A stretch of 64,000 bases of DNA. Source: VBAU01 sp036005185 (GTDB lineage: Bacteria; Bacteroidota; Bacteroidia; Chitinophagales; Chitinophagaceae). Shown piece by piece: positions 7,780-15,914 of the stretch (its first letter is position 1; each line of letters opens with the position of its first letter). Both the position numbers and the translations under genes were made by a program. The stretch covers positions 24,922-88,921 of the forward strand of contig DASYQS010000052.1 in the NCBI GenBank assembly GCA_036005185.1, in the 5' to 3' direction. The notes beneath the pieces were generated by a model, which worked only from the letters and a program-made list of their open reading frames with translations, had not been told where the DNA came from and did no database searches.

Positions 7780-9210
7780 TTACGGTGTCTTAGTCTTTTT
7801 AAACTTTTTTCTCAGATTTTCTCTGAGGCGGAAATAAAATTCTTTATTCAATAACTGCGAATCTTTTAAAGCTTTATAGGTAAGAAAAACTCCGATGGGT
7901 ACAAGAATAAAAGTAGATAGCCACATACCCATAAAAGGACTCATGGCCCCTTCTTTCGCAAATTTTTGACCCGTGTTACTTAAGAAATAAAAAACCATAA
8001 AAAATATAATGGCAAATATTAATGGTGATCCTAACCCACCCTTTCGGATAATAGAACCTAATGGAGCGCCTATTAAAAACAGTACAAGACATGCTGCGGA
8101 TAAAGCGATCTTACGATGCCATTCAATCTGATGAAGACGCAGATCCTTTTTTTTGCCTTTATATTCAGCAACTAAAACATCATTGACTGATTTTGATGAT
8201 ATAGCTTGGTTGGAAGCCTTTTCATTTACCGCATTTCTTAATGAATCAGGTATTAATTCATCAAATTTTTTTACCTGTTTAAATTTAAATGTATCAGGTT
8301 TTTTCCAGCCACTGTCCAAATAAGCAGCAAATGAAAAATAAGACAATGCTTCTTTTTTGGTTCTTTTTTTTAATACAGTGACCTCTTTTTTTAAAGAATC
8401 AATGGCCCTATCAAGCTGCTTCATATTCCGCATCTGATGATTGCCTTGATTCATCGTATCGGAAGTTCTGGTAAACTGAAGAGAACTAAGATCAAATTGT
8501 TTTGTATATTCTTTGAAGCCCATGCGGATAAAATCAGAATTCGAATTCGAATATCCGTTTCCCTTTTCTTCATATCGCCAGCCGTCTTTTAATTTCATTT
8601 CAAGAAAACGACGATTATCAGTTATTCTCATCACGCCACTTGTTGCCACAATAAAGTTGTCCTGTATTCCCCCTTTTTCATAAATAATTACATCATGAAG
8701 AATACTGTCATTCTCCTTTTTTCCCACCTTTATCGCAAAGCCTTCAATTTTATTATAGAATACTCCTTCCTTTAATTCAAAAGCTGGTTTTTTTATATAA
8801 ATATCTCCTAACAGTGTTCTCGACTTCAATACAGCTACTGGCATTACATAATTAGCAAACAAAAAAGCAAGAAAGCACAAAAAAAGCGAGACAATAAACA
8901 ATGGGCGCATAAAACGTAATAAAGAAATGCCTGCTGATTTAATGGCAACCAGCTCAAAACTTTCGCCCAGATTACCAAAAGTCATCAAAGAAGAAAGCAA
9001 CACTGCAAGTGGCAGTGCCAACGGAACAAGGGCAGCGGTTTGATACCAGGTAAACTCAAGAATAATTCCCGTGCTTAATCCCTTGCCCACAAAATCGTCG
9101 ATCCATAGCCAAAAAAACTGCATCACCAACACCAGCAGTGTAATAAAAAAGGTGGCGATAAAAGGGCCTATGAATGCTTTTACAATAAGTATGTCGAGCT
9201 TTTTAATCAA
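7780..9210 (-). CDS. LptF/LptG family LPS export permease
   Basis: Inner-membrane half of the LptB2FG transporter that moves lipopolysaccharide to the cell surface. Three membrane segments lie N-terminal (to ~residue 120), then a periplasmic jelly-roll-like region. The periplasmic part carries a long insert rich in Lys and Ser (residues ~240-340), and three segments close the protein. 476 aa, longer than the ~360 aa enterobacterial proteins but usual for one of the two Bacteroidota paralogues. Start is TTG at 9210 (MIKKLDILIVKAF). Whether it is LptF or LptG cannot be decided here. Confidence 0.9.
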   Translation of the reverse strand: MIKKLDILIVKAFIGPFIATFFITLLVLVMQFFWLWIDDFVGKGLSTGIILEFTWYQTAALVPLALPLAVLLSSLMTFGNLGESFELVAIKSAGISLLRFMRPLFIVSLFLCFLAFLFANYVMPVAVLKSRTLLGDIYIKKPAFELKEGVFYNKIEGFAIKVGKKENDSILHDVIIYEKGGIQDNFIVATSGVMRITDNRRFLEMKLKDGWRYEEKGNGYSNSNSDFIRMGFKEYTKQFDLSSLQFTRTSDTMNQGNHQMRNMKQLDRAIDSLKKEVTVLKKRTKKEALSYFSFAAYLDSGWKKPDTFKFKQVKKFDELIPDSLRNAVNEKASNQAISSKSVNDVLVAEYKGKKKDLRLHQIEWHRKIALSAACLVLFLIGAPLGSIIRKGGLGSPLIFAIIFFMVFYFLSNTGQKFAKEGAMSPFMGMWLSTFILVPIGVFLTYKALKDSQLLNKEFYFRLRENLRKKFKKTKTP

Positions 9211-9221
9211 GCGTAGTCACC

Positions 9222-9229
9222 CAAATTTA
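9222..9229 (-). promoter_or_regulatory. -7 element before the LptF/LptG-like gene
   Basis: Minus-strand TAAATTTG is a perfect TAnnTTTG match, 11 bases before the TTG start, giving a very short leader (~6 bases). No clear TTTG at the -33 position. Confidence 0.45.
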
Positions 9230-9265
9230 AAGAGTCGCGATAAATCGTATTTCGTAAATTCATTT

Positions 9266-9874
9266 ATGGACGAAACAAAAATACAGCTTTCACAGTTTGA
9301 GATGGATCTACTGAATGACCCGAGTTGGATTTTAACAAAAAACATGGTTGTAAAAAAAGCACAACGGTTATTGGAAGCAGTTCAGCAAAATATTTCAGAT
9401 TATACGCGATTACAGACAAAAATTTTTCCTGAAGAGGTAATAGCTATTTCCCCAAAGATATCAAAGGGAGAAAATTATTTGGGACTTCCCTGGCTAATGC
9501 TTGATTATCCGCGCTATTTTGATAAAGAAAATGTCTTCGCCTTCCGTACCATGTTTTGGTGGGGAAATTTTTTCAGTACTACCCTGCATCTTTCTGGTAA
9601 ATACAAACAGAAATACGATAGTATTATTATTAGTGCTTATGATGCGTTAACCAAAAATGAATTCTACAGCTGCATTAATGAAGAACAATGGCATCACCAT
9701 TTAGAAAAGGAAAATTATTTACCGGTAAAAAATTTTTCAGCGCAGGATTTTGCCGATCATGTAGGAAAGAGAACATTTATAAAGCTGTCACAGAAACTTT
9801 CTTTTTCTGATTGGAATAACGCTATTCAATTGTTATCAGAAAATTTTACACAGATAGCTAAATGGCTTGGTTAG
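9266..9874 (+). CDS. Conserved hypothetical protein
   Basis: Product of 202 aa with no family I recognise. It is soluble, with no signal peptide or membrane segment, and rich in aromatic residues in the middle (FAFRTMFWWGNFFSTTLHL near residue 90). ATG at 9266 is chosen because the divergent permease gene starts at 9210; upstream in-frame codons overlap that gene. Its stop overlaps the stop of the convergent START-domain gene by four bases (TTAG at 9871-9874). Confidence 0.75.
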   Translation: MDETKIQLSQFEMDLLNDPSWILTKNMVVKKAQRLLEAVQQNISDYTRLQTKIFPEEVIAISPKISKGENYLGLPWLMLDYPRYFDKENVFAFRTMFWWGNFFSTTLHLSGKYKQKYDSIIISAYDALTKNEFYSCINEEQWHHHLEKENYLPVKNFSAQDFADHVGKRTFIKLSQKLSFSDWNNAIQLLSENFTQIAKWLG

Positions 9875-10251
9875 TTGCTTCCTATGCGATGAAATAGATC
9901 CTTTACCTGGTAATTCCATAACATGCTTTGATCTTTCATTTCTTTTTTTTCAGCAAAATCCTTAACCACCAAAATAGTTTGATTCGTTATTTCTGATTTT
10001 TCAATGCTGAATTCAAAAAATTCTTCTTTGGGTGCATCAAGCCAATGAAAGCGTATAAACTTCTCTTCCTGGCTTTCCAGCACTTCGGCCCTTTGCGAAG
10101 AGCCATTCCATGAAAAATAGAAAACATTATCCCGCTCATCTACTTTATCTGCAAACCACTCCTGCAAACCTGCAGGCGTGGAAAGAAATTCGTACAAAAT
10201 GCTAGGTGAACATCTCACCGGGTACTCAAGCGTATACAATTGTTTACTCAT
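9871..10251 (-). CDS. START-like (SRPBCC/AHSA1 superfamily) domain protein
   Basis: Small hydrophobic-ligand-binding fold. The N-terminal LEYPVRCSPSILYEFLSTPAGLQEWFADKV is typical of AHSA1/START-like proteins of Bacteroidota, including LQEWFADKV in the helix after strand 1. 126 aa from ATG at 10251 (MSKQLYT); a TTG at 10278 would add nine lysine-rich residues and is less likely. Ligand and role are unknown. Convergent with the unknown gene at 9266. Confidence 0.85.
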   Translation of the reverse strand: MSKQLYTLEYPVRCSPSILYEFLSTPAGLQEWFADKVDERDNVFYFSWNGSSQRAEVLESQEEKFIRFHWLDAPKEEFFEFSIEKSEITNQTILVVKDFAEKKEMKDQSMLWNYQVKDLFHRIGSN

Positions 10252-10394
10252 CTTCTTCTTTTGAAAATCATCAATCAATGCAATTATAAATAATTATTCC
10301 AAGCGTCAAAGTTTTTTTCTGTTTATTTTTTCACCTTCTTGAAACTCATATACTAAAAGTTTTTAAACAGCGTTTTAATTAGACCGGAAATATT

Positions 10395-10425
10395 TTTGGG
10401 ACGTATTGCTAATTACCTTAATTTG
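10395..10425 (+). promoter_or_regulatory. rpoD promoter
   Basis: TTTG (10395-10398), exactly 19 bases, then TTAATTTG (10418-10425), one mismatch to TAnnTTTG. Leaves a 5' leader of about 115 bases in which I see no further structure. Confidence 0.6.
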
Positions 10426-10546
10426 CTCTGACGTTCAACGTTTTCTGGTGGACGACGGACATTGTGATGGGATTTTTTTGGGACAACTATAACCAAACTA
10501 ACATAATTCTATAACCCTAAAAATAACCCATTTTTAAAACCAACCT

Positions 10547-11422
10547 ATGAGTATGCGACAGTTGAAGATCACGAAGTCGATTACGAATCGTGAATCTCAA
10601 AGTCTCGAAAAGTACCTTCAGGAGATCGGCAAGGTCGATCTTATAACCCCCGAAGAAGAAGTTAAATTAGCCCGATTAATTAAGCAAGGAGATCAGAAAG
10701 CATTGGATCGTTTGACCAAAGCCAATCTGAGGTTTGTTGTTTCTGTAGCAAAGCAGTATCAAAACCAAGGTCTTTCTCTACCCGATCTTATTAATGAAGG
10801 AAATTTAGGGCTTATTAAAGCGGCCCAACGGTTTGATGAAACCCGTGGTTTCAAATTTATTTCTTACGCAGTATGGTGGATACGTCAAAGCATTTTGCAG
10901 GCTTTGGCCGAGCAATCACGTATTGTTCGTCTTCCTTTGAATAAGGTTGGGTTGACCAATCGTATTCAAAAAGCTTATTCACAACTTGAACAAGAGTTCG
11001 AAAGAGAACCTTCTGCAGAAGAATTGGCAACCATGCTGGAAATGGATATTGAAGAAGTATCCGCAACGCTTGGAATATCGGCTCGCCACGTAAGCGTTGA
11101 TACCCCTCTTGCCGAAGGTGAAGACAATACCCTTCTCGATGTACTTGAAAATCCTAATGCGGCTAAAACCGATATGGAGTTAGATCACACCGAATCATTG
11201 AAAGTAGAAATTGAAAGATCACTAAAAACACTGACTGAAAGACAAAAAGAAGTGATCTGCTATTTCTTCGGCATCGGCGTAGATCACCCTATGAGTTTGG
11301 AAGATATCGGCGAAAAATTCAGCCTGACCCGTGAGAGAGTTCGTCAGATCAAGGACAAGGCCATCACCAAGCTAAGAACCGTGAATCGCTGTAAACTTTT
11401 AAGAACCTACTTAGGAGGTTAA
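10547..11422 (+). CDS. rpoD: Primary RNA polymerase sigma factor (sigma-70/sigma-A)
   Basis: Housekeeping sigma factor of the Bacteroidota type, which lacks the long region 1.1 of proteobacterial RpoD (291 aa here). Region 1.2 is SLEKYLQEIGKVDLITPEEE. Region 2 contains NLRFVVSVAKQYQNQGL and the -10 reading helix GFKFISYAVWWIRQSI. Region 4.2 has the helix-turn-helix SLEDIGEKFSLTRERVRQI. Two ATGs are possible (10547, 10553); the second (MRQLKITKSITN) is the usual family start. Preceded by a consensus promoter and followed by a strong terminator, so probably monocistronic. Confidence 0.98.
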   Translation: MSMRQLKITKSITNRESQSLEKYLQEIGKVDLITPEEEVKLARLIKQGDQKALDRLTKANLRFVVSVAKQYQNQGLSLPDLINEGNLGLIKAAQRFDETRGFKFISYAVWWIRQSILQALAEQSRIVRLPLNKVGLTNRIQKAYSQLEQEFEREPSAEELATMLEMDIEEVSATLGISARHVSVDTPLAEGEDNTLLDVLENPNAAKTDMELDHTESLKVEIERSLKTLTERQKEVICYFFGIGVDHPMSLEDIGEKFSLTRERVRQIKDKAITKLRTVNRCKLLRTYLGG

Positions 11423-11495
11423 TCACAGATTTAAAATTTAAAAAGAACACACTGAAATAATTCTACTTTCCTCTTCTTATTTTTGTAAATTGATT

Positions 11496-11522
11496 AAAGT
11501 GAACTTGAATGTTCACTTTTTT
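11496..11522 (+). terminator. Intrinsic terminator of rpoD
   Basis: Perfect 9-bp stem AAAGTGAAC / GTTCACTTT with a 6-base loop and a T run, 74 bases after the rpoD stop. Confidence 0.85.
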
Positions 11523-11552
11523 ATTTGTGTGAACTTGAAAATTATGTGAATT

Positions 11553-12875
11553 ATGTTTGAAAGTCTGTCAGATAAGCTTGAATCCGCTTTTAAAAATTTA
11601 AAAGGTCAGGGAAGAGTTACGGAACTCAATATTGCATCCACTCTAAAAGAAATTCGCCGCGCACTGGTTGATGCTGATGTAAATTATAAGATCGCTAAAG
11701 AATTTACCGACCGTGTGAAGGATAAAGCCATGGGCGAAAAAGTGATCAACGCCATTAGCCCAGGGCAATTGATGACCAAAATTGTAAAAGATGAATTGGC
11801 AGAATTGATGGGTGGTGAGGAAAGCAATTTCAATGCTAAGGGAAATCCCGCTGTAATATTGATCGCAGGTTTACAAGGTAGCGGTAAAACAACTTTCAGT
11901 GGAAAGCTTGCCAATTTTTTAAAAGCCAAAAAAGGCCTCTCCCCCATGCTTGTGGCTGCGGATGTTTATCGTCCGGCTGCTATGGAGCAATTAAAAATAC
12001 TAGGTGAACAAATTGGTACTGATGTATATATTGAAGAAGAAAATAAAAACCCGGTTTCCATTGTTCAAAATGCCATAAAAGAAGCAAGGGCTAAAAATAA
12101 AAATGTAATCATTATAGACACTGCAGGTCGTTTAGCGATTGATGAAGCGATGATGACAGAAGTAGCGAATATTAAAAATGCGGTAAACCCGAATGAAATT
12201 CTATTTGTGGTTGATAGCATGACCGGGCAAGATGCAGTCAATACAGCCAAAGCTTTTAACGATCGATTGGATTTTTCAGGTGTTGTTCTCACAAAATTGG
12301 ATGGAGACACCAGGGGTGGCGCTGCACTCTCTATCAAATACACCGTCAACAAGCCAATCAAGTTTATCAGCAGCGGTGAAAAGATGGATACGCTGGATGT
12401 ATTTTATCCTGAGCGAATGGCACAGCGTATTTTAGGAATGGGTGATATTACTACGCTTGTTGAAAAAGCGCAGGAACAGTTTGATGAAGAGCAAGCTAAA
12501 AAGCTTGAAAGTAAGATTCGCAAGAATAAATTTGATTTCGCTGATTTCAAGGCTCAATTGGAGCAAATAAAAAAAATGGGTAACCTAAAGGACCTGATGG
12601 GGATGATACCTGGTGTTGGCAAACAGATCAAAGACATTGACATTAGTGATGATGCTTTTAAAGGCATTGAAGCAATGATCAATTCAATGACGCCGCAGGA
12701 AAGAGCTGACCCCGATCTTATCGACAGCAGCCGCCGCAGACGCATTGCAAAAGGTAGCGGAAAAGATATTAGTGAAGTAAACGCCTTTATGAAACAGTTT
12801 GAGCAAATGCGCGAGATGATGAAGAACATGAATAAGATGAACATGTTCGGGAAAATGATGGGAATGAAAAGATAA
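11553..12875 (+). CDS. ffh: Signal recognition particle protein Ffh
   Basis: SRP54-type GTPase that binds signal sequences of nascent inner-membrane proteins together with 4.5S RNA and FtsY. N domain residues 1-90; G domain with GLQGSGKTTFSGKLA (G1), IIDTAGRLA (G3) and LTKLDGDTRGG (G4). The methionine-rich M domain ends with MREMMKNMNKMNMFGKMMG. 440 aa, full length. ATG at 11553 fits the family start MFESLSDKLESAFKNLKG. The SRP RNA gene was not found in this window. Confidence 0.98.
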   Translation: MFESLSDKLESAFKNLKGQGRVTELNIASTLKEIRRALVDADVNYKIAKEFTDRVKDKAMGEKVINAISPGQLMTKIVKDELAELMGGEESNFNAKGNPAVILIAGLQGSGKTTFSGKLANFLKAKKGLSPMLVAADVYRPAAMEQLKILGEQIGTDVYIEEENKNPVSIVQNAIKEARAKNKNVIIIDTAGRLAIDEAMMTEVANIKNAVNPNEILFVVDSMTGQDAVNTAKAFNDRLDFSGVVLTKLDGDTRGGAALSIKYTVNKPIKFISSGEKMDTLDVFYPERMAQRILGMGDITTLVEKAQEQFDEEQAKKLESKIRKNKFDFADFKAQLEQIKKMGNLKDLMGMIPGVGKQIKDIDISDDAFKGIEAMINSMTPQERADPDLIDSSRRRRIAKGSGKDISEVNAFMKQFEQMREMMKNMNKMNMFGKMMGMKR

Positions 12876-12909
12876 TCAGAACCATGATTTATAGGATTTA
12901 AAAGATTTA
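12876..12909. repeat. Intergenic repeat of the ACCATGATTTATAGGATTTA type
   Basis: The stretch directly after the ffh stop reads TCAGAACCATGATTTATAGG followed by ATTTAAAAGATT. I recognise it as a common dispersed Bacteroidota word family; single copy in this window. Confidence 0.5.
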
Positions 12910-12936
12910 GTGGAAATACGGATATATCGTATTCTT

Positions 12937-12964
12937 CATTCACTATTGACCATTCACTATTGAC
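12937..12964. repeat. Tandem 14-bp repeat before the MurC-like gene
   Basis: CATTCACTATTGAC occurs twice back to back (12937-12950 and 12951-12964) and ends one base before the ATG at 12966, so it occupies the ribosome-binding region. Confidence 0.8.
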
Positions 12965-12965
12965 A

Positions 12966-14342
12966 ATGATCTCTTCTCTCGATAATTATCAAAATATTTT
13001 TTTCATTGGTATTGCCGGTTCGGGAATGAGTGCTTTGGCTCAATATCTCGCAGGTATTGGGAAAAATGTAAGTGGTTCGGACCGTTTTTTTATTCCGGAT
13101 CAGCCAAATGAAACAAGAGACAAATTAGAAGCAGAAAATATTCATTGCTTTTTACAAGATGGAAGCGGAATTATTGACACAACGGATTTAGTTATTGCAT
13201 CAACAGCGGTGGAAGAAATAAATGTAGAAATTCAAAAAGCAAAAAGTCTTAACATTCCTATTCTGCTGCGTTCGGAATTGCTTACTCTCATTAGCAACAC
13301 AAAAAGAACAATTGCAGTCGGAGGTACATCCGGCAAATCAACGACCACCGCTGTTTTATTTGATATACTTGACCATGCAGGATTGGGACCAAGTATTATT
13401 AGTGGAGCTGGCTTGGTAAGACTGCAGAAACAAGGCAAGATTGGTAATGCCTATGTTGGCAAAGGTGAATGGCTTGTAATTGAAGCGGATGAATCAGACG
13501 GCTCGATTGTAAATTATTATCCCGAAGTAGGATTGTTATTGAATATTGATAAGGATCACAAAGAAATTGAAGAGTTAAAAAACATTTTTCAAATTTTTAA
13601 AGAACACACAAAACGATTATTCATAGTAAATGCTTCGAATGTATTAACAGCACCATTTTCTCAGAATAAGCAACAGGATTTTTCATCAACAGAAGCTGAT
13701 GCAGGTTACAAAGCAACTGATTTTGAACAAGTCGATTTTAAAATCCGGTTTAAGATAAATGGAGTCGACTTCTCCATGAATGCAATCGGCAGGCACAATA
13801 TGGAAAACGCTTTAGCAGCAACAGCTACTGCTAACCAATTAGGTGTTGATTTAAAAACTTGCGCTGAGGCGATAAAAAATTATCAAGGCATTTATCGCCG
13901 CAATCAGATATTGGGTCAAAAAAATGGGATTTGGGTAATTGATGATTATGCTCACAATCCCGCAAAGGTTGCAGCAGCTATCCGCTCTGTGCAGCCGCTG
14001 GCAAAAAAATTAGTTGCCTGGTTCCAACCGCATGGATATGGACCAACAAGATTCTTGCGAAATGATTTTGTAAAAGAGATTTCGCAGGCTCTTCGTCCGC
14101 AAGATGAAATATGGATGAGTGAAATCTTTTATGCCGGTGGCACCACCACAAAAAATATTAGTGCCGGCGACTTAATAAACGATTTAAAAACCGCTGGCAG
14201 CAACGCGTATTTTGTTGAGAACAGGAATGATCTGACCAAGTCGATCAAATCGCATTGTACTGAGCATTGTGCTATCTTGCTGATGGGTGCCAGAGATCCT
14301 AGCTTGGATGAATTTGCAAAAAAGTTTTTCGAAGAGTTATAA
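12966..14342 (+). CDS. MurC/Mpl-like Mur ligase
   Basis: ATP-dependent amide ligase related to UDP-MurNAc:L-alanine ligase and to Mpl, which reattaches recycled tripeptide. N-terminal nucleotide-sugar motif FIGIAGSGMSALAQYL near residue 14; P-loop GGTSGKSTTT near 119, which differs from the GTHGKTTT usual in MurC. IEADESDGS, AIGRHNMENALAA and VIDDYAHNPAKV follow in family order. 458 aa. It stands alone, outside any division-wall cluster. Exact substrate is undecided: MurC paralogue, Mpl-like recycling ligase or another specialised ligase. ATG at 12966 is preferred over TTG at 12960, which lies in the repeat. Confidence 0.8.
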   Translation: MISSLDNYQNIFFIGIAGSGMSALAQYLAGIGKNVSGSDRFFIPDQPNETRDKLEAENIHCFLQDGSGIIDTTDLVIASTAVEEINVEIQKAKSLNIPILLRSELLTLISNTKRTIAVGGTSGKSTTTAVLFDILDHAGLGPSIISGAGLVRLQKQGKIGNAYVGKGEWLVIEADESDGSIVNYYPEVGLLLNIDKDHKEIEELKNIFQIFKEHTKRLFIVNASNVLTAPFSQNKQQDFSSTEADAGYKATDFEQVDFKIRFKINGVDFSMNAIGRHNMENALAATATANQLGVDLKTCAEAIKNYQGIYRRNQILGQKNGIWVIDDYAHNPAKVAAAIRSVQPLAKKLVAWFQPHGYGPTRFLRNDFVKEISQALRPQDEIWMSEIFYAGGTTTKNISAGDLINDLKTAGSNAYFVENRNDLTKSIKSHCTEHCAILLMGARDPSLDEFAKKFFEEL

Positions 14343-14378
14343 TCAAACATTTAATTACTTGAGTATAATGCTGTATGA

Positions 14379-14453
14379 ACCTATATGCCTGTGTTGATAT
14401 GTGGTAAAAATCATTCACTCATATAGGCACATTAGAGACATAGAGGCACATAG
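14379..14453. repeat. CATAGG/CACATAG-type repeat cluster
   Basis: Gap between the MurC-like gene and the nitroreductase gene holds repeated words CCTATATG, CATATAGGCACAT, GAGACATAGAGGCACATAG. The same vocabulary recurs at 59644-59703, where it forms a clear hairpin. Confidence 0.55.
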
Positions 14454-14467
14454 TTAAAGAATTTTTT

Positions 14468-15049
14468 ATGGGCACCAATTTTTCAACCATCGCTAACATC
14501 ATCAAAAATCGAAGGAGTATTAAGCCGGCAAAAATGAATGGTAAAAAAATTCCTGACGAAGAGATAAAGGAATTATTAAACTTGGCTAATTGGGCTCCTA
14601 CACATGGTCGCACAGAACCGTGGAGGTTTATCGTTTATGCAGACGATAAAGTAAAGGAATTTTGCCAGCAACATGCCGAGCTATATAAATCTATCACTTT
14701 GGCGAAGGATTTTCAACAGGCTAATTACGACAAACAACTCCATTATGGAGATAAGGCCTCTCATGCCGTGGCTGCCATTATGCAACGAGGAAATTCTCCA
14801 AAAATCCCCGCTTTGGAAGAAATTGCTGCGACAGCCGCTGCCATTCAAAATATTTTATTGGGAGCCGCTGCTGCAGGAATAGCCAGCTTTTGGAGCACAA
14901 GCGGCATTACTCACCACCCGGCAATGAAAAAATTTTTACAATTAAAAGATGAGGATATTGTATTAGGGATCCTATACTTCGGTTATTCTGACGAGCAACA
15001 AGAAGGAAAAAGACAAACCGGGATGGATGAAAAAATGATTTGGAAATGA
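14468..15049 (+). CDS. Nitroreductase family protein
   Basis: FMN-dependent NAD(P)H oxidoreductase of the compact (YdjA/TdsD-like) branch. The FMN phosphate site RRSIKPAKM is near residue 16, then ANWAPTHGRTEPWRFIVY near 44. The glycine-rich AAAAGIASFWSTSG near 140 completes the fold. 193 aa, full length. Natural substrate cannot be inferred. It is isolated between repeat-filled gaps, with no operon partner. Confidence 0.9.
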   Translation: MGTNFSTIANIIKNRRSIKPAKMNGKKIPDEEIKELLNLANWAPTHGRTEPWRFIVYADDKVKEFCQQHAELYKSITLAKDFQQANYDKQLHYGDKASHAVAAIMQRGNSPKIPALEEIAATAAAIQNILLGAAAAGIASFWSTSGITHHPAMKKFLQLKDEDIVLGILYFGYSDEQQEGKRQTGMDEKMIWK

Positions 15050-15201
15050 GTTTAAATGAGGAAGCTGGATTTAGTTATTAGGTATCCTGAACCTAATTTC
15101 AAATTATAAATACCCGTTCTTTACCCATGAAGGCTTTGCCGCTCATCCCAGAGTAATGCCTTTGGCATGGTAATGCAAGATATGTTGTGATAAAAAATAT
15201 G

Positions 15202-15232
15202 TTTGCATTTTAAAGTTCAGACCTTATTTTTG
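15202..15232 (+). promoter_or_regulatory. rpsP promoter
   Basis: TTTG (15202-15205), exactly 19 bases, then TATTTTTG (15225-15232): perfect match to the Bacteroidota sigma-A consensus. Leader of about 42 bases before the rpsP ATG. Confidence 0.8.
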
Positions 15233-15280
15233 CCATTATAGAAAACTCATTTTTTAACCGCATTTAAATTTCTATTTAAG

Positions 15281-15721
15281 ATGCCTGTAAAGATCAGACT
15301 CCAAAGACACGGGTCGAAGAAGAGGCCATTTTATTTTATAGTTGTGGCCGATGCCCGTAGCCCCCGCGATGGCAAATTCATTCAAAAACTTGGTACTTAC
15401 AATCCACTAACCATTCCTGCTACAATTCAGGTGGATAGGCAGCGAGCCCTTGACTGGCTGCACAAAGGTGCACAGCCAACCGACACGGTGCGTCGCATTT
15501 TGTCGTTCAAAGGAGTGTTGTACCTGAAACATCTGCTGCGTGGTGTAAAACTGGGATTATTTGACGAAGCTACAGCCATGGAAAAATTCACCAAATGGAG
15601 CACCGAACACGATGCTCAGGTGAGAAAGCGCCAGGAAGAAGCTAGTCGCAACAGACGACCCCGGAGGCCTATGCCAGGTCGCAGACCGGAAAGAAAGGCC
15701 GAAAGCGGCGGCGAAGCATAA
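15281..15721 (+). CDS. rpsP: 30S ribosomal protein S16
   Basis: Small-subunit protein that binds 16S rRNA and is needed for assembly. The S16 core MPVKIRLQRHGSKKRPFYFI and ADARSPRDGKFIQKLGTYNP is at the N-terminus and the fold ends near residue 85. A ~60-residue, strongly basic tail follows (RKRQEEASRNRRPRRPMPGR); long basic tails are usual for S16 in this phylum. 146 aa. Strong promoter upstream and strong terminator downstream; rimM follows after the terminator, as in the classical rpsP-rimM order, but trmD and rplS are not here. Confidence 0.97.
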   Translation: MPVKIRLQRHGSKKRPFYFIVVADARSPRDGKFIQKLGTYNPLTIPATIQVDRQRALDWLHKGAQPTDTVRRILSFKGVLYLKHLLRGVKLGLFDEATAMEKFTKWSTEHDAQVRKRQEEASRNRRPRRPMPGRRPERKAESGGEA

Positions 15722-15722
15722 C

Positions 15723-15742
15723 CCTGTCTGCCAACAGGCAGG
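15723..15742. repeat. CCTGCCTG..CAGGCAGG palindrome, copy 1
   Basis: CCTGTCTGCCAACAGGCAGG: arms pair with one G-T wobble. Begins one base after the rpsP stop. Other copies at 46819, 55988, 59548 and 59743. Confidence 0.75.
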
Positions 15743-15764
15743 TTCCTTAAGCCCAAAAGGTATT

Positions 15765-15795
15765 AAGGTGATGCTATTTAGCATCACCTTTTTTT
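15765..15795 (+). terminator. Intrinsic terminator of rpsP
   Basis: Perfect 11-bp stem AAGGTGATGCT / AGCATCACCTT with ATTT loop, followed by five T. Confidence 0.9.
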
Positions 15796-15799
15796 ATGG

Positions 15800-15911
15800 C
15801 ACGAATTACGAATTATTCATGTTTTTTGGACCAGCAGCATCAATTCCGTCCAGCAAGGAAAACGTCTCCAACCTGTATTTGTACAATTCGTTTTAATTCG
15901 TGTAATTCGTG
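15800..15911. repeat. ACGAATTACACGAATT family element, copy a
   Basis: Left arm CACGAATTACGAATT (15800-15814) and right arm with TTCGTTTTAATTCGTGTAAT (15887-15906) flanked by CAA and TCGTG are in inverted orientation around ~70 bases of other sequence. The right arm runs into the rimM start region and supplies its GTG codon at 15909. Confidence 0.7.
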
Positions 15912-15914
15912 TTT

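Noticed and set aside
15163..15175. ATGCCTTTGGCAT palindrome after the nitroreductase gene
   Set aside because: Looks like a weak hairpin or another repeat, but no T run and no second copy found; not enough to call.
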